A stretch of 64,000 nt of DNA from Paenibacillus apiarius (GCF_017052585.1 NZ_JAFFHZ010000001.1:1593501-1657500); one strand, 5' to 3'. Positions 52,778-61,937 are shown, numbered from the stretch's first letter. Numbers and translations are program-made. Notes: a model not told the origin generated them from the letters alone.

Positions 52778-55570
52778 TCAACCCGTGTTTCGAAGTCCTG
52801 CTGCAATGCCGTTAATTGTCAATAACACTTCCCGCAGCAATATCGGATCGTCTTCCTCGGATTCGCGCAATTCACGCAGTTCGGCCAGCAGTTGAACTTG
52901 CATATAGCTCAGCGGGTCCACATACGGATTGCGCAAGCGAATCGACTCCTGAATGACGGGAACGTTATCCAAAATTTCTTCTTGTCCGGTGATTTGCAGA
53001 ATCAAATCAGTCGTTAATTGATGTTCTTCTTCAATTGCTGTAAAGATACGATCCCGGATCGTTTCGTCTTTAATCATATTGGCATATTCTTTCGCTATGA
53101 CTAGGTCTGCCTTGGCGAGCGCCATTTGCAAGCTGTCGATCATAGACTGGAAGAAGGAATAGTGCTGGTACATGTCCCGCAGAATCTCCATATTCTCTTC
53201 TTTGCCTTGATAAAAGCTTTGCAATCCAGTCCCTGCCGCATACCATGCCGGAAGGAGGTAACGGCTCTGCGTCCATGCAAATACCCATGGAATGGCACGC
53301 AAATCCTCGAAACGATCGCTGTTCTTCCGCTTCGACGGTCTGGAGCCTATGTTCAGCTCGCCAACCTCCGGAAGCGGGGTCGATTCTTTGAAATAGCTCA
53401 GGAAGCCCGGATCGCGGAAAATTAAATCCTGATACTTTTTCAAAGAAGCTTGCGAAATGCTCTCCATTAATTCTTTCCATTTGGATTCATACAAATCGGA
53501 ATGCGGCGTACGTGCCAGCATAGCCGCTTGAATGAGCGCAGAGGAAGCTTGCTCCAAGCTGCGGTAAGCAATGCCCTGCATCGAATAACGCGAGGACAAC
53601 ACTTCCCCTTGTTCCGTTATCTTGATGCCTGCGCCAATCGTATGAGGCGGCTGAGCCATAATGCTGCGGTTGAGCGGCATTCCTCCGCGTCCCAACGCAC
53701 CGCCGCGGCCATGGAAGAACTTGAGCTTCACGTCATAGTTCTGTGCCATCGCGGTCAATTCCTTAAGCGCTACGCGCAGTTCCCAGTTGGCGGTGAATGC
53801 GCCGCCGTCCTTGTTGCTGTCTGAATAACCGAGCATAATCTCCTGCATGTCATTCATGGCACTTACGGCACTGCGATAAACCGGAAGATCGAACAGCGTC
53901 TTCATAATGCCAGGCGCTTCATGCAAATCGTCAATGGTCTCGAAGAGCGGCACCGCTTGAAGCGTGCAATGGATATCCCCGTTCGCCGTTTGACGGAACA
54001 AGCCGACTTCCTTCGCCAGCAGCATGACTTCCAGGACATCGCTGGCCGCTTCCGCCATACTAATCAGATAACTGGTGATGCACTTGACCCCGAATTCCTT
54101 TTGCGCCTCATAAATCGTAACATAGACGTTCAAGCATTCTGTCGTGGAATCGCTATATTGAATATAGGGCGAAATCAATGGACGCGGATCGTTCAGCAAA
54201 CGGTTCAGCAGTTCAATCTTCTCTTCTTCGCTTAGTTGGCTGTAATCCTCGACGATATTCATATTCGCCAAAATTTCCGTCATCGCACTCTCATGTTCTT
54301 TGCTATGCTGACGAACATCGAGCGTGGCCATATGGAAGCCGAACAGCTCCACCTGGCGAATCAGCTTGCTTACATTAGTATCCGCCACATAGTCTGCAAA
54401 ATGGTGACGCAAGCTGCGATCAATAATTTGCAAATCTTCCACGAATTCCTTCGGCGTACGGTAACGCTGCAAAGTGTCTTTCGTAGACTCATCGGAGAGG
54501 TTATTCAGCTTCTCCAACATATAGGTCAGCTTGATGCGATATGGTTCTTTCTCATTGTTCCAAAACGGAACGTATTTCAACGTTACGTTCTCCTGATCCT
54601 TCGCAATCGAGCCGAACAGCTCCTCGGATACTTGAACGATGCTTGTGCTGAAGCTTAAAGTGCGGAATAATTCTCTTATTCGTTCTTCATACTTGCGTAT
54701 GGCCAGCCCGCGGTGCATCGTCAATGTCTCCCATGTGACAGAAGACGTAACCGAAGGGTTGCCGTCCCGGTCTCCGCCAATCCATGAACCGAATCGAAGG
54801 TAAGTCGGAACGTGCCATGCTTGGGTCGGATAATATTTATCAAGGCAACGCTCTAGCTCTTGATACACGTCAGGCAGAACATCGAACAAGGTTTCATGAA
54901 AATAATACAGGCCGTTGCGTACTTCATCCAATACCGTAGGTTTGCGATCGCGCAGTTCATCCGTCTGCCACAGCGTAATCACTTCATTGAGCAGCTTGTC
55001 GCGCAATTGTTCCCGTTCACGGTAAGTAAGTGTCGGATTATCTAACAGCATGACGTCTTCGGCGATGCGTTTATGAATATCAAGAATTGCGCGACGCATC
55101 GCTTCGGTCGGATGAGCCGTAATGACAAGTTCCAAAGAAATGCTTTCAAGAATTTCTTGCAACTCAATTTCCGAAACTTTCCGCTCTTTCAACTCCAGAA
55201 TGACACCCTCAATGGAGCCCGGCTGTACCGTCTCCCCAGCAGAGCGCTCGTAATCACGTTTGCGTCGAATCCGATGATTCTGCTCCGCAATGTTTACCAG
55301 CTGAAAATAGATAGCGAATGCACGAATCACTTGATGTCGAATTTCAGGGTTCAACGTATTGATCAGTTGTTTGAACTCTTCGTATAATTCAGGCAAGAAC
55401 ACAGCACGTAATGATTTGCTTAATTCCCGAATTTTCTCCACAATGTTAAGCAGTTCATGACCGCCTTGATGGACGAGTACTTCGCCAAGGATATTTCCCA
55501 GAAAACGAACGTCCCGCCGCAACAAGTTATTTGAATTCGTTTTGTTTGCGGTTAACGTATGGTCAGTCAT
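52778..55570 (-). CDS. ppc: Phosphoenolpyruvate carboxylase
   Basis: 930 aa. It adds bicarbonate to PEP to make oxaloacetate, refilling the TCA cycle. Catalytic segments: VITAHPTEAMRRAILDIHKR (active-site His near 155), GSWIGGDRDGNPSVTS, EIMLGYSDSNKDGGAFTANW, and FHGRGGALGRGGMPLNRSIM with the glycine-rich loop, plus SRPSKRKNSDRFEDLRAIPW. GGGGGAG precedes the ATG. It has its own terminator and is transcribed towards sigW. Confidence 0.97.
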   Translation of the reverse strand: MTDHTLTANKTNSNNLLRRDVRFLGNILGEVLVHQGGHELLNIVEKIRELSKSLRAVFLPELYEEFKQLINTLNPEIRHQVIRAFAIYFQLVNIAEQNHRIRRKRDYERSAGETVQPGSIEGVILELKERKVSEIELQEILESISLELVITAHPTEAMRRAILDIHKRIAEDVMLLDNPTLTYREREQLRDKLLNEVITLWQTDELRDRKPTVLDEVRNGLYYFHETLFDVLPDVYQELERCLDKYYPTQAWHVPTYLRFGSWIGGDRDGNPSVTSSVTWETLTMHRGLAIRKYEERIRELFRTLSFSTSIVQVSEELFGSIAKDQENVTLKYVPFWNNEKEPYRIKLTYMLEKLNNLSDESTKDTLQRYRTPKEFVEDLQIIDRSLRHHFADYVADTNVSKLIRQVELFGFHMATLDVRQHSKEHESAMTEILANMNIVEDYSQLSEEEKIELLNRLLNDPRPLISPYIQYSDSTTECLNVYVTIYEAQKEFGVKCITSYLISMAEAASDVLEVMLLAKEVGLFRQTANGDIHCTLQAVPLFETIDDLHEAPGIMKTLFDLPVYRSAVSAMNDMQEIMLGYSDSNKDGGAFTANWELRVALKELTAMAQNYDVKLKFFHGRGGALGRGGMPLNRSIMAQPPHTIGAGIKITEQGEVLSSRYSMQGIAYRSLEQASSALIQAAMLARTPHSDLYESKWKELMESISQASLKKYQDLIFRDPGFLSYFKESTPLPEVGELNIGSRPSKRKNSDRFEDLRAIPWVFAWTQSRYLLPAWYAAGTGLQSFYQGKEENMEILRDMYQHYSFFQSMIDSLQMALAKADLVIAKEYANMIKDETIRDRIFTAIEEEHQLTTDLILQITGQEEILDNVPVIQESIRLRNPYVDPLSYMQVQLLAELRELRESEEDDPILLREVLLTINGIAAGLRNTG

Positions 55571-55724
55571 TCGTCTCCCCCTATCTCTGCGTATTCAGTC
55601 TGCACTGAATTGGGCTTTCCTAACATCATACTACAAAATCAGACTAAAATCTTTACATTTACATTAAAAAATCGTACGTTCGTTCTGTATCCCCTTACAT
55701 TAGTTCGGGTTTGCATATACAAAA

Positions 55725-55750
55725 AAAGACCTTGCAGCGAAGGTCTTTAT
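55725..55750 (-). terminator. Terminator of the left tRNA block
   Basis: AAAGACCTT, GCAGCG loop, AAGGTCTTT, then TTTT on the minus strand. It ends transcripts coming from the tRNA genes at 55909-56243. Confidence 0.85.
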
Positions 55751-55908
55751 GTATATTAAGGTATATTTATGCATTTCATTGTTAAGGAAGTACCCAACAC
55801 TCTGTCACTTATCTTAAAGTGTTAACGCGCGCCCTGTGCAAGCAATCTCATCTGATGCCTGTACGGGCGTCGAACCTTTGGATTCGCTTCCCTGCATGAA
55901 GTTGTAAA

Positions 55909-55982
55909 TGGAGCGGGTGATGGGAATCGAACCCACGCTACCAGCTTGGAAGGCTGGAGTTCTACCATTGAACTACACCCGC
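55909..55982 (-). tRNA. tRNA-Gly (TCC)
   Basis: Cloverleaf with GCGGGTG acceptor, loop CTTCCAA (anticodon TCC), GTTCGATTC T-loop and encoded CCA. First copy of a duplicated four-tRNA block. Confidence 0.95.
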
Positions 55983-55989
55983 GTATGAA

Positions 55990-56066
55990 TGGTCGGGACG
56001 ACACGATTTGAACATGCGACCCCTTGGTCCCAAACCAAGTGCTCTACCAAGCTGAGCTACGTCCCG
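55990..56066 (-). tRNA. tRNA-Pro (TGG)
   Basis: CGGGACG acceptor, anticodon loop TTTGGGA (TGG), encoded CCA. Confidence 0.95.
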
Positions 56067-56083
56067 ATCGCTTATTTAAAAAA

Positions 56084-56160
56084 TGGCGTGCCCTGAGAGA
56101 TTCGAACTCCCGACCTTTTGATTCGTAGTCAAACACTCTATCCAGCTGAGCTAAGGGCAC
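56084..56160 (-). tRNA. tRNA-Arg (ACG)
   Basis: GTGCCCT acceptor, anticodon loop CTACGAA (ACG, read as ICG), encoded CCA. Confidence 0.95.
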
Positions 56161-56168
56161 ATATTATC

Positions 56169-56243
56169 TGGAGCGGACAACGGGATTCGAACCCGCGACC
56201 CTCGCCTTGGCAAGGCGATACTCTACCACTGAGCTATGTCCGC
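56169..56243 (-). tRNA. tRNA-Gly (GCC)
   Basis: GCGGACA acceptor, anticodon loop TTGCCAA (GCC), encoded CCA. First gene transcribed in this block. Confidence 0.95.
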
Positions 56244-56260
56244 ATTTCTTTAACATAAAT

Positions 56261-56289
56261 ATATTACCACATCATTCGATATATTTCAA
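56261..56289 (-). promoter_or_regulatory. Promoter of the left tRNA block
   Basis: On the minus strand TTGAAA, 17 bases, TAATAT, ending 18 bases before tRNA-Gly(GCC). From here to 56820 I see no gene. Confidence 0.7.
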
Positions 56290-56826
56290 CATTTTCTTTA
56301 CATAAACTTTTTGGGCGGGAAGTTTCCCCTTGGAGCATCGATAATCCCTGCTGTCTGGACATCCCACAAAGGGTTTTGTTCATACGTCGCTCCTTTGCCG
56401 CACTCTCCCCTCCATTCAGAACAATACGCGTGCCTTCACGAATGTTTATCTCCCATAAATGAGGAATTTCCACCAATTGATAAGCTACCACGCTTTCGAA
56501 TTTTACTCGGGTAGCGCATCATACATGTTTGTATCCTTCTGATTCGAAGGGATAGTGAAGCTAAGCATTAAATTAAAGTACTTCTTCCCCACAGACATAC
56601 CCATTTAAAAAACGCCGATGAAGTGGTTATCTTGTTCATTATGGAGCGGGGGATGGGAATACTCCGTTTGCTTTTGCGTGCCGATCATTATCGGCAACGC
56701 TCATAGCGCCCCCGGACGCGCGCTGGTCTGTTTTTCGCAGAAGCATGGCAGCGCGGTCGAACCTGATTCGCTTCCCATCTATGTACATAACAAAAAAACG
56801 CCCGTTGGCGTTTGCTTTGTGCGTTA

Positions 56827-56900
56827 TGGAGCGGGTGATGGGAATCGAACCCACGCTACCAGCTTGGAAGGCTGGAGTTCTACCATTGAACTACACCCGC
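56827..56900 (-). tRNA. tRNA-Gly (TCC), second copy
   Basis: Same sequence as 55909-55982. Anticodon TCC, encoded CCA. Confidence 0.95.
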
Positions 56901-56907
56901 ATATGAA

Positions 56908-56984
56908 TGGTCGGGACGACACGATTTGAACATGCGACCCCTTGGTCCCAAACCAAGTGCTCTACCAAGCTGAGCTACGTCCCG
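56908..56984 (-). tRNA. tRNA-Pro (TGG), second copy
   Basis: Same sequence as 55990-56066. Confidence 0.95.
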
Positions 56985-56995
56985 ATCGCTTAAAA

Positions 56996-57072
56996 TGGCG
57001 TGCCCTGAGAGATTCGAACTCCCGACCTTTTGATTCGTAGTCAAACGCTCTATCCAGCTGAGCTAAGGGCAC
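56996..57072 (-). tRNA. tRNA-Arg (ACG), second copy
   Basis: Differs from 56084-56160 at one base (CAAACGCTC against CAAACACTC on the plus strand). Confidence 0.95.
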
Positions 57073-57082
57073 ATATTTTATC

Positions 57083-57157
57083 TGGAGCGGACAACGGGAT
57101 TCGAACCCGCGACCCTCGCCTTGGCAAGGCGATACTCTACCACTGAGCTATGTCCGC
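57083..57157 (-). tRNA. tRNA-Gly (GCC), second copy
   Basis: Same sequence as 56169-56243. Confidence 0.95.
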
Positions 57158-57196
57158 ACATTTACAGTTAATCTTTTTTCAGAAGCGACAAGTAAT

Positions 57197-57225
57197 AATA
57201 TATCACAATACTGAATCATTTGCAA
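57197..57225 (-). promoter_or_regulatory. Proximal promoter of the right tRNA block
   Basis: On the minus strand TTGCAA, 17 bases, TATATT. It is followed by TTACTTGTCGCTTCT, repeated at the distal promoter. Confidence 0.75.
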
Positions 57226-57338
57226 CACTTTTTTTAAAAAATTTCTTAATGATATGAATTATTACCGCACATGCTCGTTGCTTCGCTTGTGTAATGGTGT
57301 TTATCCAATTACAGTTCAAATAAGAAGCGACAAGTAAT

Positions 57339-57367
57339 AATATATCATGAATTCGAATGAAATGCAA
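57339..57367 (-). promoter_or_regulatory. Distal promoter of the right tRNA block
   Basis: TTGCAT, 17 bases, TATATT, and the same downstream 25-bp sequence as at 57181-57205 (direct repeat at 57323-57347). Tandem promoters suit a stable-RNA operon. From 57370 to 57640 I see no gene. Confidence 0.7.
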
Positions 57368-57648
57368 CACTTTAGTTATCGGTTCATTTTGGCATAAATG
57401 TTACTAAGGATCTCTTCAAAGTTATCATCCGTAACCTCTAGACATATTCCGTCATTAATCGTAACAGGCCTTGCGATGTGAATAACTCATCACCAGTCAT
57501 CCACAACGCAATTTCCCTATCTACACACCCGATCCTTCTGCATGTTGGATAATGAGAATACTTGGTGCATATGAAAAGCAACTGCTGCTTTCGTCCACAA
57601 TTGATTCCCTTCCGTCAAGAAGGTGGATGCCATATCTACGAAGGCAAA

Positions 57649-58293
57649 TTAATGCCGATGTTCAAACGCAACTTTCAGGCCGAATCCAATAAGCACTAAT
57701 CCGGTTACGCGTTCAATCGTTTTATGAACGGAAGGCTTCTGCAGCCATTTGCGGAACGCATGAATAAAATAGACGAACATGAGCAACCACACAATTAATA
57801 AAAAGGCATAGATGAGCCCCATCGTCAGGTACTGTGTAAAAGAAGCGGTATCTGAACGAACGAACTGAGGCAAAAAGGTAAGAAAAAACAAAGCGACTTT
57901 CGGGTTTAATACATTCGTCAATACGCCTTGAGAAAAACACTTTATAACCGAACTGCGGCCCATTGCAACGTCTGCATCATCTACTGAAGACGGCGCCTCT
58001 TTATGTGAGTTTGAACCCTTCGATATGAGCGAACTGATTCCTAAGTATATCAAGTAAACGGCCCCTGCCCATTTAACCGTCTCATACAATACCGCGGATT
58101 GCGCTAACAATACGGATAATCCCATGGCTGCGGCACAAGTATGGATAATAATGCCGGCGGAAGTCCCTACAGCAGTTGCAGTTCCTCCGCGTTTCCCATA
58201 AACAATCGTACTTTTCGTAACTAACGCCGTATCAGCCCCTGGAGTTAAAATAAGTGCGATAGACATCAATAAAAACATGGTGAATGGCCCCAA
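57649..58293 (-). CDS. LysE/RhtB-family amino acid exporter
   Basis: 214 aa with six hydrophobic segments. The family start is clear: FLLMSIALILTPGADTALVT, then GKRGGTATAVGTSAGIIIHT, and NPKVALFFLTFLPQFV in the middle. Start: a TTG at 58293 with AGGAGG eight bases before; an ATG five codons on is the alternative. Members export lysine, homoserine, threonine or similar compounds. It stands alone beside the tRNA-Leu fragment. Confidence 0.9.
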   Translation of the reverse strand: MGPFTMFLLMSIALILTPGADTALVTKSTIVYGKRGGTATAVGTSAGIIIHTCAAAMGLSVLLAQSAVLYETVKWAGAVYLIYLGISSLISKGSNSHKEAPSSVDDADVAMGRSSVIKCFSQGVLTNVLNPKVALFFLTFLPQFVRSDTASFTQYLTMGLIYAFLLIVWLLMFVYFIHAFRKWLQKPSVHKTIERVTGLVLIGFGLKVAFEHRH

Positions 58294-58348
58294 TAACGAA
58301 ACCTCCTAAAAAAATGTCATGCAGTTGTGCAAAAGACTTATATACACA

Positions 58349-58442
58349 GCAAAAAAACCTTGCATCCCAAGGGTTTGATGATAATGGTGCGCGTGGAGGG
58401 ACTTGAACCTCCACGTCGTTAGACGCTAGCTCCTAAGTCTAG
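58349..58442. repeat. Displaced copy of tRNA-Leu 3' half plus terminator (att-like repeat)
   Basis: 94 bases match 60970-61063 with about three mismatches. The shared part runs from the terminator (AACCTTGCATCCCAAGGGTT) through the tRNA 3' end to the anticodon stem. The tRNA 5' half is missing here (58385-58442 would be the tRNA part). This is the usual scar of an element that integrated into a tRNA 3' end. Confidence 0.75.
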
Positions 58443-58648
58443 GTGACCTGTTACCCTGGCTGCGTGTAAGTCTTTGTATACGTTTTTTTCAGTTATCCAC
58501 AGGATTCTTTTTTTGGCAGATTTTAACTGCGTCTACCGTGTTTCTACTTATTATAAATACTCCCCAGATTAACTGCAATGTCTTGCCTAAATATTTCGTT
58601 TGCAAAAGTGTTCAGCATAATGGAAAAGCCCCGGATTTCTCCGAGGCT

Positions 58649-58963
58649 TCAATAATAAACTTTATCGGGTAAATCCCCAATACCGATCCATCTGCCTTTT
58701 GAGTATCGATAACGCAATACTATCCCTTCTCGCCTGATGTTGACCTGCATCCCTTCAACTGGTTCCACGATATCATCAATGCTATCGGAAAAATCTCCTT
58801 CTTTCAAAAAGGCAAGCGCATCAAAACGCCATGTCATCAACTGCCCCATACAATCGGCGCATACGACGATATCCCTTTCCGTACAGCAGGGCCATATGCC
58901 AATAACTCGCATGTGTCGCGCAACCACCTCCGCTAGAGAAAGATTAAACTCGTTTGCAAGCAT
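58649..58963 (-). CDS. Hypothetical protein, pair member 2
   Basis: 104 aa starting MLANEFNLSLAEVVARHMRV after GAGAGG; the longer frame to 59134 runs into the upstream gene and is not used. A Cys-rich stretch (GIWPCCTERDIVVCADCMGQ) is the only marked feature; then comes an acidic segment and a basic tail (RREGIVLRYRYSKGRW). Not recognised. It follows the 67-aa gene by 13 bases, so the two are co-expressed, within the segment between the tRNA-Leu repeats. Confidence 0.55.
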   Translation of the reverse strand: MLANEFNLSLAEVVARHMRVIGIWPCCTERDIVVCADCMGQLMTWRFDALAFLKEGDFSDSIDDIVEPVEGMQVNIRREGIVLRYRYSKGRWIGIGDLPDKVYY

Positions 58964-58976
58964 AACATCGCCTCTC

Positions 58977-59180
58977 TCACGCCGTTCTCCCCTTAACCGG
59001 GTACCAAGATAAAATACGTTCCAGGCGACGTTTTGGCCAAAAGGCACGTTCATGGACCACGCCATTCTTAACTCGGCGTACAACGATTCGACGCTGCGTA
59101 AAAACTCCATTCCTGTCTTCGTAAATAATCTCAACTATTCGCCCAATGTAATGTTTCAGCGTTATCCTTGCCTCGAACAT
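58977..59180 (-). CDS. Hypothetical protein, pair member 1
   Basis: 67 aa, very basic, MFEARITLKHYIGRIVEIIY and EDRNGVFTQRRIVVRR. The pattern of short strands with many R and K residues resembles the small WYL-like or phage-derived proteins often seen in Bacillales, but I cannot name the family. Translated just before the 104-aa gene. Confidence 0.55.
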   Translation of the reverse strand: MFEARITLKHYIGRIVEIIYEDRNGVFTQRRIVVRRVKNGVVHERAFWPKRRLERILSWYPVKGRTA

Positions 59181-59462
59181 TTGTTCGGTAATAGTATATG
59201 CGAATAAGCATTTGATTTACAATAGAAAAAATTACTGTACCGAACCGAACCCATTAGCATTTTTTTCTCGGGTACTTACTTTTTTCAATTAGGAGTATCG
59301 TCTGAAGTGATAAATAACATAGGTTACCGGACTGGAGGAAAGTTAACCTCATTTGCCCTAGTACAAAAAAAAGACCACATTGGCATTGGCTTATACCTCC
59401 GTGGTCTCTTCGTCTCTTTTTCATTGAAATAACTTAACTACAACCCAGCATTTCTGCATAGA

Positions 59463-59858
59463 TTAGTCTACTATTTTTTCAATAGTAGGTAAAATTGCAA
59501 TTGGCGGGTTTGAATAATGTGCTAATTTAAAAAACACATTTACTTTATCTCCTACTATATATATTTCATCTTCTGGAATAGGAACAATTAATATTTTTCC
59601 TTGATCAACTAGCTCTCCCCAATTTCCTTGCACTGCTTCTTCTTTTGTGGAAGTATCTGCAACAGTCATATACTTGTCGCCAATGGACATGATATATCCA
59701 GTGAAGCGTGACTGTTCCTGTTTCTCAATAGATGAGATAGAAGCGCTCTTCGATGAAGATTCGTCTGAATGCGCATAAGCCGGTGTGAATCCTACAGAAA
59801 ATCCTAAACCTAAAGTAAGAATGGTTGCTACAGCTACTACTTTCTTTTTTGTAATCAT
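59463..59858 (-). CDS. Secreted DUF3221-like protein
   Basis: 131 aa. Signal peptide MITKKKVVAVATILTLGLGF with a cleavage site after AYA. The mature part has the small beta-barrel pattern of DUF3221 (SRFTGYIMSIGDKYMTVADT, ILIVPIPEDEIYIVGDKVNV). Function unknown in this family. AAGGAGG precedes the ATG. A possible terminator is the AAAGACCAC/GTGGTCTTT stem at 59369-59407. Confidence 0.7.
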   Translation of the reverse strand: MITKKKVVAVATILTLGLGFSVGFTPAYAHSDESSSKSASISSIEKQEQSRFTGYIMSIGDKYMTVADTSTKEEAVQGNWGELVDQGKILIVPIPEDEIYIVGDKVNVFFKLAHYSNPPIAILPTIEKIVD

Positions 59859-60165
59859 AGTGATGAACCTCCTTGTATTTTTTGGTTACACTTCCTTATT
59901 TCTATTTTATAAGCAATAAATCCTTTATTTTTACATATGATTAACAATTTTGTCACAAAATAATAAGAACACTTAGGAATAAGCTCCTAAGTGCTCAATG
60001 TACCTTATATAATTATATATGCCAATAGTTCGAATTGAATGGATAGAAGAAGTAAATTTCTTCATCAACAGTCTATACCGTTTTTCGAGACGTTGAGAAT
60101 GAAAAAGACACTGTCATAGTTCATTCGTGATTAAGGAACCTTAAACGATAAAAGGAGAAATCAAG

Positions 60166-60627
60166 ATGCCAACCTTGAATCATGTACCGATTGCAAAGGC
60201 AGAGATGCTTATTAGAAAACCGATTGAGGAGGTGTTTGAGGCTTTTATCGATCCGGCGATTACTTCAAGATTCTGGTTCACGAAAAGCAGCGGAAGATTA
60301 GAAACGGGAAAGCGCGTCCAGTGGGATTGGGAGATGTACGGTGCTTCTGCAGACGTTGAAGTAAAAGAAATCGAAGAAAACAAGCGAATCCTCATCGAAT
60401 TTGGCACCACGGTCGAGTGGATTTTTACTCCCCGGGCAGAAAACGAAACTTTCGTCACGATTACAAACTCAGGGTTTAAGGGAGATGCGGATGATATTGT
60501 AAAGCAAGCGATAGATTCAACGGAAGGATTTACGATTGTTCTCTGTGGGCTGAAAGCGCTTCTTGAGCACGACATCGTGTTGAATCTCGTAGCGGATAAG
60601 GCTCCTTACGCCCACGTTAAACGTTAA
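60166..60627 (+). CDS. SRPBCC / AHSA1-family protein
   Basis: 153 aa. Helix-grip fold: AKAEMLIRKPIEEVFEAFID then PAITSRFWFTKSSGRLETGK and VQWDWEMYGASADVEVKEIE, with the closing helix TEGFTIVLCGLKALLEHD. These small cytoplasmic proteins bind hydrophobic ligands or act with Hsp90-like partners; the ligand is unknown. AAAGGAG precedes the ATG. It lies inside the segment bounded by the tRNA-Leu repeats. Confidence 0.85.
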   Translation: MPTLNHVPIAKAEMLIRKPIEEVFEAFIDPAITSRFWFTKSSGRLETGKRVQWDWEMYGASADVEVKEIEENKRILIEFGTTVEWIFTPRAENETFVTITNSGFKGDADDIVKQAIDSTEGFTIVLCGLKALLEHDIVLNLVADKAPYAHVKR

Positions 60628-60819
60628 GAATCGCCTTTTAGCTGTTGCGAGCGAATAGCTGAATTGCGGACAGAGCCAGCCACCAGAGTGGCTATGGCGT
60701 CTGCGAGTACAACGTAACAAGAGTTCAAACCAGCTAATAATTCCGTTATGGCCGCAGGTGTTACTTACTCGGATTTGAGGGTTTCATACTCCGCTTGGTT
60801 AATGGGTTCGTCATGGAGA

Positions 60820-60947
60820 CTTGTTTCAGGATTGGTGTAGTATCCCTCGATTCTTCCGGTAGAGTAACAGGGTTGAAACCTGGAGATGCGACTATTTACG
60901 CATATGACAGCAATGGAAACCATTACTGGACGCAGGGAGTTAGATAA
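60820..60947 (+). pseudogene. Fragment of a Big_2 (bacterial Ig-like) domain protein
   Basis: A plus-strand frame reads GVVSLDSSGRVTGLKPGDAT, IYAYDSNGNHYWTQGVR and a stop. This is the closing half of a Big_2 domain of a surface protein; nothing upstream continues it, so it is a remnant. Confidence 0.55.
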
Positions 60948-60969
60948 AATAAAAACTTCCCTTAGAAAA

Positions 60970-61063
60970 GCAAAAAACCCTTGTATCCCAAGGGTTTGAT
61001 GATAATGGTGCGCGTGGAGGGACTTGAACCCCCACGTCGTTAGACGCTAGATCCTAAGTCTAG
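60970..61063. repeat. att-like repeat at tRNA-Leu (resident copy)
   Basis: Covers the 3' half of the intact tRNA-Leu and its downstream terminator (AACCCTTGTATCCCAAGGGTT, T run on the minus strand). The partner is 58349-58442. The enclosed 2.6 kb carries small genes only and no integrase. Confidence 0.75.
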
Positions 61064-61090
61064 TGCGTCTGCCAATTCCGCCACACGCGC
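61006..61090 (-). tRNA. tRNA-Leu (TAG)
   Basis: Type II tRNA with long variable arm, GCGCGTG acceptor, anticodon loop CTTAGGA (TAG), encoded CCA. Last gene of the rRNA-linked array. Confidence 0.95.
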
Positions 61091-61099
61091 ACGATTAAC

Positions 61100-61175
61100 T
61101 GGTGAGCCATGAAGGACTCGAACCTTCGACACCCTGATTAAAAGTCAGGTGCTCTACCAACTGAGCTAATGGCTC
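61100..61175 (-). tRNA. tRNA-Lys (TTT)
   Basis: GAGCCAT acceptor, anticodon loop CTTTTAA, encoded CCA. Confidence 0.95.
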
Positions 61176-61182
61176 TTATAAA

Positions 61183-61257
61183 TGGCTGGGGATATAGGAT
61201 TCGAACCTATGCGTGACGGAGTCAAAGTCCGTTGCCTTACCGCTTGGCTAATCCCCA
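61183..61257 (-). tRNA. tRNA-Gln (TTG)
   Basis: TGGGGAT acceptor, anticodon loop CTTTGAC, encoded CCA. Confidence 0.95.
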
Positions 61258-61271
61258 GTATAAGTTGTAAA

Positions 61272-61347
61272 TGGTGCCGGCGATAGGAGTCGAACCCACG
61301 ACCTACTGATTACAAGTCAGCCGCTCTACCAACTGAGCTACACCGGC
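61272..61347 (-). tRNA. tRNA-Thr (TGT)
   Basis: GCCGGTG acceptor, anticodon loop CTTGTAA, encoded CCA. Confidence 0.95.
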
Positions 61348-61353
61348 ATATTA

Positions 61354-61429
61354 TGGTGGACGCTGACGGGATCGAACCGCCGACCCTCTGCTTGTAAGGC
61401 AGATGCTCTCCCAGCTGAGCTAAGCGTCC
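61354..61429 (-). tRNA. tRNA-Val (TAC)
   Basis: GGACGCT acceptor, anticodon loop CTTACAA, encoded CCA. Confidence 0.95.
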
Positions 61430-61433
61430 AAAA

Positions 61434-61508
61434 TGGTGACCCGTAGGGGATTCGAACCCCTGTTACCTCCGTGAAAGGGAGGTGTCTTAACCCCTTGACC
61501 AACGGGCC
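61434..61508 (-). tRNA. tRNA-Glu (TTC)
   Basis: GGCCCGT acceptor, anticodon loop CTTTCAC, encoded CCA. Confidence 0.95.
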
Positions 61509-61548
61509 TTAGTCATAATGCTTATCATTGCTCTAAACAAGTAAGTTG

Positions 61549-61624
61549 TGGAGCTCTCAACCGGGATCGAACCGGTGACCTCATCCTTACCATGGATGCA
61601 CTCTACCGACTGAGCTATGAGAGC
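61549..61624 (-). tRNA. tRNA-Thr (GGT)
   Basis: GCTCTCA acceptor, anticodon loop ATGGTAA (GGT), encoded CCA. Confidence 0.9.
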
Positions 61625-61629
61625 AAAAG

Positions 61630-61705
61630 TGGCTCCCCGAACAGGACTCGAACCTGTGACAACTCGGTTAACAGCCGAGTGCTCTACCAACTGAGCTATC
61701 AGGGA
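61630..61705 (-). tRNA. tRNA-Asn (GTT)
   Basis: TCCCTGA acceptor, anticodon loop CTGTTAA, encoded CCA. First tRNA after the 5S gene. Confidence 0.95.
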
Positions 61706-61751
61706 ATATTGTGGACTCTCACAGGACCCATCTAAAGAGTCCTAACGGTCT

Positions 61752-61867
61752 GCTTGGCAACGTCCTACTCTCCCAGGACCCTGCGGTCCAAGTACCATCG
61801 GCGCTGGAGGGCTTAACGGTCGTGTTCGGGATGGGTACGCGTGGAACCCCTCCGCTATCGTCACCAA
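61752..61867 (-). rRNA. rrf: 5S ribosomal RNA
   Basis: Minus strand, about 116 bases: GTGACGATAGCGGAGGGG near the 5' end, CCATCCCGAACACG in loop B-C, and TAGGACGTTGCCAAGC at the 3' end. It follows 23S by about 70 bases in the usual order. Confidence 0.93.
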
Positions 61868-61937
61868 ACAGATATTCAAGGTTTGCGCCTTGAAAACTGA
61901 ACGCGAAAGTTTCATTTGCTCTAGAATCATTGTTATT

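Noticed and set aside
58385..58442. Functional tRNA-Leu gene
   Set aside because: Only the anticodon stem to the 3' end is present; the D arm and 5' acceptor strand are replaced by unrelated sequence.
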